A stretch of DNA of 64,000 nucleotides from positions 60,941 to 124,940 of the forward strand of contig JAJZDX010000014.1 of assembly GCA_021805865.1 (NCBI GenBank). The letters are read 5' to 3'. Shown piece by piece: positions 18,044-26,804 of the stretch. Position 1 is the first letter of the stretch, and each line of letters opens with the position of its first letter. The stretch is from Pseudomonadota bacterium. GTDB lineage: Bacteria > Pseudomonadota > Gammaproteobacteria > Steroidobacterales > Steroidobacteraceae. Both the position numbers and the translations under genes were made by a program. The notes beneath the pieces are model-generated. The model was not told where the DNA came from. It did no database searches and was given only the letters and a program-made list of their open reading frames with translations.

Positions 18044-19603
18044 GTGTTATCTGTCCATCGAGCACAGCTGGCCTATTTGATGCTCCTGCTGATGACCTCC
18101 GCGGTCGGCCGATCCGCGGAGCCGGGCGCGCATCGCCCGCCCCCCCCTCGACCCCGGCCCTTCAACTTTGGAACCGTGAAGCGCCTGGCCGAGAGACGCG
18201 CCGCGGTCCCTTATCGCATTCGCTCCACGCCCCTGCCGCGCGCTCTGGTCCGGCTCTCCTACGCCCAGTATCGCCAGATCCGATTCAAGCCCGACGCGGC
18301 TCTGTGGCGCGGCCAGTCGAGGTTCGAGGTCCAGTTCTATCACCGCGGCTTTGCGTTCACCCGGCAGGTGAGAATCTTCGAGGTGCTGCCCTCTGGCGTG
18401 CGCCAGGTGCCGTACCGCCCCTCGATGTTCACCTTCGGCCCGGCGGTGCCGCGGATGCGGCTGCCGGACTATCTGGGGTTCGCGGGCTTCTCTGTGCGCT
18501 ATCCGCTGAACACGCCCGCGCAAGAGGACCCGGTGATCGCCTTTCTCGGCGCATCCTACTTCCGCGTGCTCGGCCGCAATCAGGTCTACGGAGTGACGGC
18601 CCGGGGCCTCGCCATCGATACCGCCACGGTCGGCGGCGAGCAGTTCCCCTATTTCACCGATTTCTGGCTCGTGCGCCCGGCCCCGCGCGCCGGCAAGATG
18701 AAGCTCTACGCGCTGCTCGAGAGCCGAAGCCTCACGGGAGCCTACCGGTTCGTCGTGCGCCCCGGAGCCATCACCCAGGTGACCGTCACCGCCACGCTCT
18801 ACCCGCGGGCTCACGTCTCCAAGCTCGGCATCGCCCCGCTCACCTCGATGTACCTGTACGGGTTGAATTCGGCGCGGCGGCGATTCTATGACTGGCGCCC
18901 GCAAGTGCACGACAGCGACGGGCTGATGATGCACACCGGCGCCGGCCAGTGGCTGTGGCGGCCGCTGCAGAACCCGAGGCGGCTCGAGGTCAACCGCTTC
19001 ATGGACGACAATCCGCGCGGCTTCGGGCTCATCCAGCGCGACCGTGACTTCGCCGACTACGAGGACCCCGACGCCCGCTACGAGCAGCGGCCGAGCTATT
19101 GGGTTCAGCCGCTCGGGGATTGGGGCCGCGGCGGCGTGGAGCTCGTGGAGATCCCGAGCACGGGCGATACCAACTACAACGTCGACGCCTATTGGGTGCC
19201 GAGCACGCCGGTGATTCCGCACCGGCCGATCTCCTTTTCCTACGTACTGTCCTCCTACCTGTATTCGGGCGAGCGCTGGCCGCCCGGCGGGCGGGCCGCG
19301 GCCACGCGCTTCGGTCCCATCATGCGCGCCGGACACCCGGTGGCGGGAATGCGGCGCGTGCTCATCGACTTCACCGGGGGCGAGCTCGGGAGTTTGCGCG
19401 CCAGTCAGCCGGTGCGCGCCGAGGTCACGGCGGACGGTGCTGCCGTTTCCCGGATCTCCGTGCGGCGGCTGCCTGAAGATGGCGCGTGGCGCGTCTCGTT
19501 CGACGTCAAGCCTACCGGCGGCCGACCGGTGAACCTCAGCTGCTACCTCGAGCTCTATGGCTCGGCCCTGACCGAGACGTGGACATACCAATGGGCGACC
19601 TGA
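18044..19603 (+). CDS. opgG: Periplasmic glucan biosynthesis protein OpgG (MdoG family)
   Basis: OpgG acts in the periplasm on the beta-1,2-glucan backbone made by OpgH, giving osmoregulated periplasmic glucans. It has 519 residues from the GTG at 18044, which has AGGA six bases upstream; a TTG one codon earlier is possible. A Sec-type signal peptide (LMLLLMTSAVGRSA) is followed by the MdoG domain with FLGASYFRVLGRNQVYGVTA, ARGLAIDTATVGGEQFPYF, LTSMYLYG and DDNPRGFGLIQRDRDFADYE. It ends SALTETWTYQWAT, like E. coli OpgG. E. coli OpgD of this family is a beta-1,2-glucanase (GH186). The last 13 bases overlap opgH, and a second paralogue follows opgH. Confidence 0.93.
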   Translation: MLSVHRAQLAYLMLLLMTSAVGRSAEPGAHRPPPPRPRPFNFGTVKRLAERRAAVPYRIRSTPLPRALVRLSYAQYRQIRFKPDAALWRGQSRFEVQFYHRGFAFTRQVRIFEVLPSGVRQVPYRPSMFTFGPAVPRMRLPDYLGFAGFSVRYPLNTPAQEDPVIAFLGASYFRVLGRNQVYGVTARGLAIDTATVGGEQFPYFTDFWLVRPAPRAGKMKLYALLESRSLTGAYRFVVRPGAITQVTVTATLYPRAHVSKLGIAPLTSMYLYGLNSARRRFYDWRPQVHDSDGLMMHTGAGQWLWRPLQNPRRLEVNRFMDDNPRGFGLIQRDRDFADYEDPDARYEQRPSYWVQPLGDWGRGGVELVEIPSTGDTNYNVDAYWVPSTPVIPHRPISFSYVLSSYLYSGERWPPGGRAAATRFGPIMRAGHPVAGMRRVLIDFTGGELGSLRASQPVRAEVTADGAAVSRISVRRLPEDGAWRVSFDVKPTGGRPVNLSCYLELYGSALTETWTYQWAT

Positions 19604-21570
19604 CGATACAAGCGGCCAGCGTGCGACGCGCCGCGCGCCGACGACGCGCGCTCTTTTTCGGTCTGACGCTGCTCACGGGCGCGGCGGCGACCACGATGAT
19701 GTGGGACATTCTGCACGCGAACGGCGTGAGCAACCTCGATTGGATCGGGCTCGCCCTCTTCTTCGTCCTGTTCGTGTGGATCTCGAACTCCTTCTGGAGC
19801 GCGGTCGCGGGCTTCGTGGTGCGCCTGCGCGGCGGGGATCCGGCCATGCTCGGCGCGGCGCCCGACGGGACCGTGCTCGCGAGCCGCACGGCGCTCGTCA
19901 TGCCCATCCACAACGAGGACACCGCGCGCGTCGCCGCCGGGATCGATGTCATCTGGTCCTCGGTCTCACGGATGCCCGAGCAGGCGGCGTTCGATTTTTT
20001 CGTTCTCTCCGACACCCGCGATCCACAGATCGCCGCCGCAGAGGAGCGCGCCTGGGTGGAGCTCGTGGCACGCCACGACGCCGGCGGCCGGCTCTTCTAC
20101 CGTCGCCGCACCGAGAACACCGGGCGCAAGGCCGGCAACATCGCCGACTTCGTGCGCAACTGGGGAGGCGCCTACGACTACATGATCGTGCTCGATGCCG
20201 ACAGCATCATGTCCGGGACGGCGCTCGCGCAACTCGTGCGTCTGATGGACGCCCATCCCCGGGTCGGCATCATCCAGGCCCTGCCGCTGCCTGCGGGCCG
20301 GGACACCCTGTTCGCGCGGCTGATCCAGTTCGCGACACGCCTGAGCAGCCCGATGCTCGCGAGCGGACTGGCATTCTGGCAACTCGGAGAGAGCAACTAC
20401 TGGGGCCACAACGCCATCATTCGCCTGAAGGCTTTCGCCGCCCACTGCGATCTGCCGCGCCTGCCGGGATCGCCGCCGCTCGGTGGCGAGATCCTGAGCC
20501 ATGATTTCGTCGAGGCGGCATTCATGCGCCGGGCGGGCTTCGAGGTCTGGCTGCTGCCGAGCGATCAGGGCAGCTGGGAAGAGGTTCCCTCGAACGTCAT
20601 CGACTACGCGGCGCGCGATCGCCGCTGGGCGCAGGGAAATCTCCAGCATCTCGGCCTTCTCCCGGAGCGCGGCCTGTACTGGCTGAGCCGCGTGCACCTC
20701 GTGGGCGGCGTGCTTTCGTACGTGACTTCGCCTCTGTGGCTGCTCGTGCTGCTGCTCAGCTCGAGCGTGGTCATTCTGCAGGCGCTGCATGGCCACCAGT
20801 ACTTCGTGCCCGGCAGCCACGCGCTCTTTCCCATCTGGCCGCACTATCGGGACGGAGAGATCGTGGCGCTGCTGTCGCTCACCGGAGTGGTGCTGCTGCT
20901 GCCGAAGGTGCTCGCGGTGGTACTCGCGATCCGGGATCGGGCGCTTCGCAGCGGCTTCGGCGGCGCGCCCCGCCTCATCGCGAGCCTCGTGCTCGAGCAG
21001 CTCTACAGTGTCCTGCTCGCGCCGGCGATGATGCTGTTCCACACCACCTTCGTCATCAGCATCCTCGCCGGCAAGCCCGTCGCGTGGCGCGCACAGGAGC
21101 GCGGCGACCGCGGTATCGGCTGGCTCGAGGCTCTCCGGCGGCACAAATGGCATGTCGTCATCGGCATGACCTGGGGCGCGCTCATCCTGGAGCTCGCTCC
21201 GCGCTACACCGGGTGGCTGCTGCCGGTGCTCGCCGGCATGGTGCTTTCGGTGCCGCTCACGATGTTGACGAGCCGCGCGCAGCTCGGACGATGGATGCGC
21301 CGGCGGGGGCTGTTTCTCACCCCCGAGGAGACCAGTCCGCCCGCCGAGCTGGCCGCGCTCGAGGCGCGTCTGCGCGAGGGCGCGCCCACGTTTCCCGCCG
21401 GGCGCCCGGGTCCGGCGCGGGCCACCGGCACAGGCGCGCGCGAGGCGCCTGCCCGCGTACCGGCGCACGCGCCGCTACCGATGAAAGCCGAGCCGCTGCA
21501 CTATGTCGGCATGCGCCGCGCCGCCGATCGGAACAGCCGGCGGACTCAGACCGAATGGCGGGGCTCCTGA
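19591..21570 (+). CDS. opgH: Osmoregulated periplasmic glucan glucosyltransferase OpgH (MdoH)
   Basis: OpgH is the inner-membrane GT2 enzyme that polymerises UDP-glucose into the beta-1,2 backbone and exports it. I start at the ATG at 19591 (MGDLTIQAASVRRAARRRRAL), 13 bases inside opgG, for 659 residues. This is shorter than E. coli MdoH (847) but like the Xanthomonas HrpM/OpgH form without the long N-terminal extension. Two membrane helices lie near residues 20-70. The GT2 domain has ALVMPIHNED, VLDADS near 199, SHDFVEAAFMRRAG and RDRRWAQGNLQH near 342. Several C-terminal helices follow, then a Pro/Ala/Arg-rich tail. Gene overlap implies coupled translation. Confidence 0.95.
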   Translation: MGDLTIQAASVRRAARRRRALFFGLTLLTGAAATTMMWDILHANGVSNLDWIGLALFFVLFVWISNSFWSAVAGFVVRLRGGDPAMLGAAPDGTVLASRTALVMPIHNEDTARVAAGIDVIWSSVSRMPEQAAFDFFVLSDTRDPQIAAAEERAWVELVARHDAGGRLFYRRRTENTGRKAGNIADFVRNWGGAYDYMIVLDADSIMSGTALAQLVRLMDAHPRVGIIQALPLPAGRDTLFARLIQFATRLSSPMLASGLAFWQLGESNYWGHNAIIRLKAFAAHCDLPRLPGSPPLGGEILSHDFVEAAFMRRAGFEVWLLPSDQGSWEEVPSNVIDYAARDRRWAQGNLQHLGLLPERGLYWLSRVHLVGGVLSYVTSPLWLLVLLLSSSVVILQALHGHQYFVPGSHALFPIWPHYRDGEIVALLSLTGVVLLLPKVLAVVLAIRDRALRSGFGGAPRLIASLVLEQLYSVLLAPAMMLFHTTFVISILAGKPVAWRAQERGDRGIGWLEALRRHKWHVVIGMTWGALILELAPRYTGWLLPVLAGMVLSVPLTMLTSRAQLGRWMRRRGLFLTPEETSPPAELAALEARLREGAPTFPAGRPGPARATGTGAREAPARVPAHAPLPMKAEPLHYVGMRRAADRNSRRTQTEWRGS

Positions 21571-21612
21571 TGCCCGCGGCAAGGCACAAAAGATCAACCA
21601 AGAGGTGACCCG

Positions 21613-23232
21613 ATGAATCGACGCGGTTTCCTGAGGAAGGCCGGCGCAGCCACCGTGACCTCCGTAGCGCCCTGGCCATGGGATTTCGCACAGAAAAAAA
21701 AGAAACCGCCTCCGAAACCCCAGCTGGGTGTCACCAAGCTCGGCGCACCCGAGCCTTTCTCCTTCGCGGAGCTGAAAAATCGCGCGCGCTCGATGGCGCT
21801 GTCCATGTACAGCGAGCCGGTGCCTCCCCTGCCGCCTGCCATCGCGAAGCTCACCTGGGACCAGTGGGAGTCGATCACCTACCGCCCGAAGCGCACGCTC
21901 TGGTACGGAGAGGACCTCTTTTTCCGCATCCGCTTCGACCATCTCGGGTTCACGATGAAACGCCCGGTGTCGATATACGCCCTCGAGGAAGGCAGCGCAC
22001 GGCGGATCCTGTTCGACCCCACCCTGTTCGACTACAGCGGATCGGGACTGAAGCCCGCCGAGATCCCGCGCAACCTCGGATTTTCGGGGTTCAACGTGCT
22101 CTTTCACACCAATTGGGAGAACGACCGCACGGTATTTCAGGGCGCTTCATATTTCCGCGCGGTCGATGGCAGCGGCCAGTATGGCATGTCGCAGCGGGGG
22201 CTCGCGATCGACACCGGGCTGCCGCAGCCGGAGGAGTTCCCGGACTTCGTCGCGTTCTACCTGGAGAAGCCCGCGCCGGAATCGACGCTGCTCACCGTGT
22301 ACGCGCTGCTCGACTCCCCGAGCGTGGCCGGCGCTTATCGTTTCCTCATCAACGTCGCCGAAACGCTGGTGATGGATGTGGACCTCACCCTGTATCCGCG
22401 CCGGCAGATCGAGCGCCTCGGCATCGCCCCGGGCACCAGCATGTACCTGGTGGGCGAGAACGATCACCGGGTCGCCGATGACTGGCGGCCGCAGATCCAC
22501 GATTCCGACGGCCTGCAGATGCGCACCGGCGTCGGCGAGTGGATCTGGCGCCCGCTCACCAATCCGAGCGTCCTGCGGGTCAACTCCTATCTGGATGACA
22601 ACCCGCGCGGCTACGGCCTGATGCAGCGCGACCACCGCTTTGCCGACTACCAGGACGATGGCGCCTGGTACAACCGGCGTCCGGGCTGCTGGGTGCAGCC
22701 GAAGACCGGCTGGGGCAAGGGCGCGGTGATGCTGGTCGAGATCCCGACCATCGATGAGACGATGGACAACATCGTGGCGTTCTGGAACCCGGGCGGGGAG
22801 GTCGTTCCGGGCCGGGTGTACGAGTACGGCTACCGCATGTACTGGTGCCGCGAGAATCCCTTCGGTCCACCCCTCGCACACGTGCGAGCGACTCGCGACG
22901 GGATAGGCGGCGTCGTCGGACGTCCTCGCACGCAGTTCTCTTGGCGTTTCGTGGTCGACTTCGTCGGCGGGGATCTGCCGATGCTCACGCACGACGCCGA
23001 AGTAGTACCGGTCATCACCACCTCGAGCGGCCACGTGCAAATCGTCTCGGCGCGGCCCCTTACGCCGATCAACGGCTGGCGCGCCATGTTCGATCTGGTT
23101 CCCGGGCCTGACGTCGAGCCGATCAACCTGAGGCTCTATCTGTCCCTGGGCGGCCAGGCGCTGTCGGAGACCTGGATGTACCAGTACACTCCGCCGCCGC
23201 TCGAGCAGCAGCAGAAATACCTCACCGGCTGA
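21613..23232 (+). CDS. opgD: Tat-exported OpgD/OpgG family periplasmic glucan protein
   Basis: This is a second MdoG-family protein (539 residues), 42 bases after opgH. The N-terminus MNRRGFLRKAG is a twin-arginine signal, as in E. coli OpgD, while the first paralogue uses Sec. The mature domain has WESITYRPKRTLWYGEDLFF, NLGFSGFNVLFHTNW, FQGASYFRAVDGSGQYGMSQ, RGLAIDTGLPQPEEFPDF, LDDNPRGYGLMQRDHRFADY and the closing ALSETWMYQY. E. coli OpgD was shown to be an endo-beta-1,2-glucanase of family GH186. Its partner here may set glucan size, with the first paralogue doing another step. Adjacent to the synthase, so one operon opgG-opgH-opgD. Confidence 0.9.
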   Translation: MNRRGFLRKAGAATVTSVAPWPWDFAQKKKKPPPKPQLGVTKLGAPEPFSFAELKNRARSMALSMYSEPVPPLPPAIAKLTWDQWESITYRPKRTLWYGEDLFFRIRFDHLGFTMKRPVSIYALEEGSARRILFDPTLFDYSGSGLKPAEIPRNLGFSGFNVLFHTNWENDRTVFQGASYFRAVDGSGQYGMSQRGLAIDTGLPQPEEFPDFVAFYLEKPAPESTLLTVYALLDSPSVAGAYRFLINVAETLVMDVDLTLYPRRQIERLGIAPGTSMYLVGENDHRVADDWRPQIHDSDGLQMRTGVGEWIWRPLTNPSVLRVNSYLDDNPRGYGLMQRDHRFADYQDDGAWYNRRPGCWVQPKTGWGKGAVMLVEIPTIDETMDNIVAFWNPGGEVVPGRVYEYGYRMYWCRENPFGPPLAHVRATRDGIGGVVGRPRTQFSWRFVVDFVGGDLPMLTHDAEVVPVITTSSGHVQIVSARPLTPINGWRAMFDLVPGPDVEPINLRLYLSLGGQALSETWMYQYTPPPLEQQQKYLTG

Positions 23233-23246
23233 TCCGGCAGCCTGCT

Positions 23247-24209
23247 CTACAGCAGCCGGGCGATTTCCCGCGCCAGCCGGGCCGCCGCGCCCTCGGCGAA
23301 CCCCAGAAAGAGCGAGGGCTCGGCGAGCTCGAGCTCGAGCACCCGGGGCGTTTCCCGCCCCTCGCGCAGCAGATCCACCCGGGCGTACAACGGCGCCCGG
23401 GGCGAGCGCCCGGCGGCCGCCAGCGCGTCCAACACCGCCGCGCCGATCCGCAACTGCTGCTCGTCGGGCGTACGGGGCGTGATGTGCTCGGGCGCGAACA
23501 AGGCGCGGGTCGGGTCCTCCCCTGGACGCAGCAGCGGCCCCTTGCGCACGGCATGGCTGAAACAACCCGCGAAATAGACCAGGGCCGTCTCACCGTCACG
23601 GTCGACATCGGCAAGGTAAGGCTGCACCAGCACGCTGCGCCCCGCCGCCAGCAGTCCGCGGGCGTGCGCGGCGGCTTCGGCGGCACGGGAACGCGAGAGC
23701 CGCCGCGCGCCGCGCGAGCCCGCCCCGACGGCCGGCTTCACCACGAGCTCCGCGCACGATTGCCTGCCGAGGAATGCCTCGATGGCCGCCGCCGGATCCT
23801 CGCCGGGCTCGATGAACTCGCCCGGCACCGTCGGGACACCGAGCGCGGCCAGCTCACGCAGATAGTGTTTGTCGGTGTTCCAGACGACCAGGGCGTGCGG
23901 ATTGTGCAGCCGTGTCTGCGAGGAGACGCTTCCCAGCCAGGCGCGAAACTCCCCGAGACGCTCCGTGTAGTCCCAGGTGGAGCGCAGCAGCGCGAGGTCA
24001 AACTGCGCCCAGCGCACCGCCGCATCGTCCCATTCCACGACATGGGGCTCGATGCGACATTCCCTCAACGCCGAGGCGAGCGGCGCCATGTCCTCATCGA
24101 GGCCCCGGGCGGCGCGGGCGCCGACAAGCGCCACCTTCGCAGTCGCGCCCCGCCCGGATGCTTCCGCCTGCAGGCTCGGGCGCTCGTTGTCATCGCCATT
24201 CAGGCGCAT
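23247..24209 (-). CDS. ATP-grasp domain protein, DcsG/RimK-like
   Basis: This is a putative ATP-dependent carboxylate-amine ligase of unknown substrate. The conserved early motif LALLRSTWDYTERLGEFRAWL (given here in its 20-residue core) and the mid-protein VVKPAVGAGSRGARRLS with the later QPYLADVDRDGETALVYFAG are typical of ATP-grasp enzymes resembling DcsG of the D-cycloserine pathway and RimK-type ligases. The C-terminal ARVDLLREG and VLELELAEPSLFLGF supply the metal-binding Asp/Glu region. I chose the ATG at 24209 (320 residues). A GTG at 24302 would overlap the upstream amidase by 26 bases, and homology proper begins later, at KVALVGARAARGLDED. Function unknown; likely co-transcribed with the amidase. 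Confidence 0.7.
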   Translation of the reverse strand: MRLNGDDNERPSLQAEASGRGATAKVALVGARAARGLDEDMAPLASALRECRIEPHVVEWDDAAVRWAQFDLALLRSTWDYTERLGEFRAWLGSVSSQTRLHNPHALVVWNTDKHYLRELAALGVPTVPGEFIEPGEDPAAAIEAFLGRQSCAELVVKPAVGAGSRGARRLSRSRAAEAAAHARGLLAAGRSVLVQPYLADVDRDGETALVYFAGCFSHAVRKGPLLRPGEDPTRALFAPEHITPRTPDEQQLRIGAAVLDALAAAGRSPRAPLYARVDLLREGRETPRVLELELAEPSLFLGFAEGAAARLAREIARLL

Positions 24210-24276
24210 CGCCTTGGCGCTCCCTCGCGCAAGGACTGTGTTCCCCGGCAGCCCTTGCGGCTTCGTCGGGCAGCTT

Positions 24277-25266
24277 TCAGAGCACTCCTCCGCCTTCCTC
24301 ACCGCAGGTCCCTGGGGCCCTCACGTCCTGTTCGGGCGCCCGCTGCTGCGCGGCGCGCCCATCCAGCGTCACGAGAGCGCCGTACAGATCCGGCCGCCGG
24401 TCGCGGAACACAAACCAGTTGTCCCGAAGCCTGGCGGTCTCCTCCAGGTCGAAGGTCGCGGTCAGCACGGCATCGCCTGCCTGCGGCGCCTCGGCCACCT
24501 TGGCGCCAAGGGCATCGGTGATGAACGAGGAGCCGTAGAAGCGGATGTAGAGCCCCTCGGGATCCTGCAGGGAGCGCTCCAGGCCATAGCGATTGGCGGC
24601 GATGAGCGGCGTCAGGTTCGCCGCCGCGTGGCCCTGCTGGGTGCGCTGCCAATGCTCGCGGGAATCTATCGCGGGCGCCGGCGGTGGCTCGGAGCCGATG
24701 GCGGTCGGATAAAGCAGCAGTTGCGCTCCATCCAAGACCATCGCGCGCGCCGCCTCGGGGAACCACTGGTCCCAGCAAATTCCAACCCCGAGGCGCGCAA
24801 AGCGCGTCGTCCAGACCCTGAAGCCCGTATCGCCCGGGCTGAAATAGCTCTTCTCCTGGTAGCCGGGGCCGTTCGGGATGTGCGATTTACGATACACCCC
24901 GAGCACCCGGCCGTCGGCATCCACGATGGCGATGGAATTGAAATACACCGGCCCCGCGCGCTCGAAGAAGCTCACCGGCAGCACGACCCCGAGCTCTCGC
25001 GCCACGTTGCTGAAGCGCCGCACGGCGCGGCTGTCCGCAAGGGGACGCGCGAGCTTCAAGTGGCGGGCGTCCTGCTCGATGCAGAAGTACGGCGTCTCGA
25101 ACAGCTCGGGCAGCAGGATCACCTGCGCGCCCCGGCCGGCCGCCTCCCGGACCAGGTGCTCGGCGCGCGCCATGTTGGCTTGCGCATCCCAGCCGCAGGC
25201 CATCTGAAGGGCCGCCACGGTCACCGGACGGGGAATGTGCCGCAGATGCTCGGGGTGCTCAGACAT
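24277..25266 (-). CDS. aguB: N-carbamoylputrescine amidase
   Basis: AguB hydrolyses N-carbamoylputrescine to putrescine, CO2 and ammonia, the last step of the agmatine route. It has 329 residues; the family is typically near 290-300, and the excess is a nonconserved C-terminal tail. The nitrilase catalytic triad is visible: Glu in LLPELFETPYFC near residue 50, Lys in YRKSHIPNGPGYQEK near 125, and Cys in GVGICWDQWFPEAARAM near 162. NRYGLE and YGSSFITD further match AguB. The usual partner aguA (agmatine deiminase) is not adjacent in this window. The start overlaps the stop of the upstream oxidoreductase by eight bases. Confidence 0.9.
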   Translation of the reverse strand: MSEHPEHLRHIPRPVTVAALQMACGWDAQANMARAEHLVREAAGRGAQVILLPELFETPYFCIEQDARHLKLARPLADSRAVRRFSNVARELGVVLPVSFFERAGPVYFNSIAIVDADGRVLGVYRKSHIPNGPGYQEKSYFSPGDTGFRVWTTRFARLGVGICWDQWFPEAARAMVLDGAQLLLYPTAIGSEPPPAPAIDSREHWQRTQQGHAAANLTPLIAANRYGLERSLQDPEGLYIRFYGSSFITDALGAKVAEAPQAGDAVLTATFDLEETARLRDNWFVFRDRRPDLYGALVTLDGRAAQQRAPEQDVRAPGTCGEEGGGVL

Positions 25267-26245
25267 CGAGTCCCGCCTCCGTCAGCCTGCGGGCCGCCAG
25301 CGATTCGTTGACCTGCTCGGTAATGCGCATGGCGGTCTCGAGCGCCGCCAGGCCGTCCTCACCGCTCACCGTCGGCGGGCGCCCCGTCCGGATGCACTCG
25401 AGAAACGCTTCGATTTCGGCCTTGAGCGCATCGCCCTGCTCGAGGCTCTGCTCCTCGATCTGGACCGGCAGCTGGCCCGGCGTCCCGGCGCCTTCTCGCT
25501 TGCGGATGAGGGTGAGGATCTTCTGTTGCAGATCGAGCGAAAGGTAGGCATCGTCCTCGAATATGCGCATCTTGCGCTCCATCTTGAGGCTGACGCGGCT
25601 CGCGGTGGCATTGACCACGCAGCCGTTGGCGAAGCGGATGCGGGCATTGGCGATATCGATCGCGTCCGAGAACACCGGCGTGCCGACCGCATCGATGGTG
25701 AGCACCGGCGCCCCGACGATGGTCTGGACCAGATCGATGTCGTGAATCATCAGATCCAGCACCACGTTGACGTCGGTTCCGCGCTCCTTGTAGGGAGCCA
25801 GGCGGTGACACTCCACGAATCGGGGCGCGCGCAGATACGGCTCCGCAGCCAGGATGGCCGAGTTGAAGCGCTCCAGGTGCCCCACCTGCAAGGTACGCCC
25901 GCCCGCCGCGGCCAGCTCGATCAGCTCGCGCGCCTCGCGGGGGGTCTCGGTGATCGGCTTCTCGACCAGGACGTGAGCGCCGGCGGTGAGAAAATCCCGG
26001 GCGATGGAGAAATGCGCCGGCGTGGGCGTGACGATACTCACGGCATCGACCTCACCGAGAAGCTGCCGGTAATCGGCCACGGCGCGCGTGCCGACCTCTG
26101 CGGCCACCGCCTCGCGGGCCTCCGGGCGGGGGTCCGCCACGGCCACGAGCTGGCATCGGGCGGACTGGGCGTACTTCTGTGCATGGAACCGGCCCAGGTA
26201 CCCGACGCCGATGACCGCTGCTCTCATTTTGTCCATGGGTGCCAT
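25259..26245 (-). CDS. Gfo/Idh/MocA family NAD(P)-dependent oxidoreductase
   Basis: This is a sugar-type dehydrogenase of the Gfo/Idh/MocA superfamily (328 residues). The Rossmann start AAVIGVGYLGRFHAQKYA and the VLVEKPITETPREARELIEL motif near residue 95, with the catalytic Lys, are clear. MIHDIDLVQTIVGAP and the beta-sheet domain follow. The substrate cannot be read from the sequence. Related proteins act on UDP-sugars, including GnnA of the 2,3-diaminoglucose lipid A pathway, but no gnnB or lpx gene is nearby. Starts at MAPMDK (26245) or MDKMRA (26236) are both possible. It is the first gene of a tight set with the amidase and the ATP-grasp protein. Confidence 0.82.
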   Translation of the reverse strand: MAPMDKMRAAVIGVGYLGRFHAQKYAQSARCQLVAVADPRPEAREAVAAEVGTRAVADYRQLLGEVDAVSIVTPTPAHFSIARDFLTAGAHVLVEKPITETPREARELIELAAAGGRTLQVGHLERFNSAILAAEPYLRAPRFVECHRLAPYKERGTDVNVVLDLMIHDIDLVQTIVGAPVLTIDAVGTPVFSDAIDIANARIRFANGCVVNATASRVSLKMERKMRIFEDDAYLSLDLQQKILTLIRKREGAGTPGQLPVQIEEQSLEQGDALKAEIEAFLECIRTGRPPTVSGEDGLAALETAMRITEQVNESLAARRLTEAGLDV

Positions 26246-26405
26246 TATGCCTGCCGCGGTAATTCATGCGAATGTGGAACTTCCACGGCCGGGCATCCGC
26301 CATTCTCTGCCGATACGCCTCCGCCGAGCCTCAGGCTCGCCCCACCCGCGCGCAGCGCCCCCGCAAGGGGCCGCGGCGCGCAGCCCATAGGCCGGACGGG
26401 CCTGC

Positions 26406-26411
26406 TACACT
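26406..26411 (+). promoter_or_regulatory. Candidate -10 element directly before the small membrane protein
   Basis: TACACT ends seven bases before the ATG at 26419 and no Shine-Dalgarno is present. The transcript may be leaderless. The -35 region is unclear. Confidence 0.3.
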
Positions 26412-26418
26412 GGCGTTC

Positions 26419-26736
26419 ATGCATTCACGTACCCATTCACCCCCCTCTGCCGGCTCAGCCGGCGCCCGACGGGAGCTGCTGCTGTTCGGTGGCGCGCTGG
26501 CGTTCGGCTTGGTGGTCATTCCCTTCCTCATCTGGATGGCGGGGCATTGGACGCTCGGGCCCTATACGCACAGTGACACCGGCCCAGGCCACGGTCCGTT
26601 GACGCTGTTCGCAGACTATTTCGCGGGACTGTTGCGGGGCTCTACGGGCTACTGGATCGTCGCCGTCGGGCCGGTGGTGCTGCTTGGCGCCATCCGGCTG
26701 TGGCTCGCGCTGATCCGACACTTCCCGCGCGACTGA
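26419..26736 (+). CDS. Small two-helix membrane protein, unknown function
   Basis: This 105-residue protein is not one I recognise. From MHSRTHSPPSAGSAGARREL it has one hydrophobic helix (LLLFGGALAFGLVVIPFLIW) at about residues 22-42. A short extracytoplasmic stretch with Gly, His and Pro follows, then a second helix (YWIVAVGPVVLLGAIRLWLA) at about 79-98. The frame stays open to 26266, but the upstream part is low-complexity and unlikely to be translated. The stop is 68 bases before the start of the tail-specific protease gene, so the two may be co-transcribed. Confidence 0.6.
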   Translation: MHSRTHSPPSAGSAGARRELLLFGGALAFGLVVIPFLIWMAGHWTLGPYTHSDTGPGHGPLTLFADYFAGLLRGSTGYWIVAVGPVVLLGAIRLWLALIRHFPRD

Positions 26737-26804
26737 GATTCCAGGCCAATCTCCCCCCTGAACCCGACCTCGATGCCCCACGGATTGCCGCAAGCTACCT
26801 CAAG

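Noticed and set aside
18047..23565. Minus-strand frames of 514, 500 and 472 codons opposite the opg operon
   Set aside because: Composition is shadow-like (Arg/Ala/Glu/His-rich without family motifs), and the plus strand encodes clear OpgG, OpgH and OpgD.
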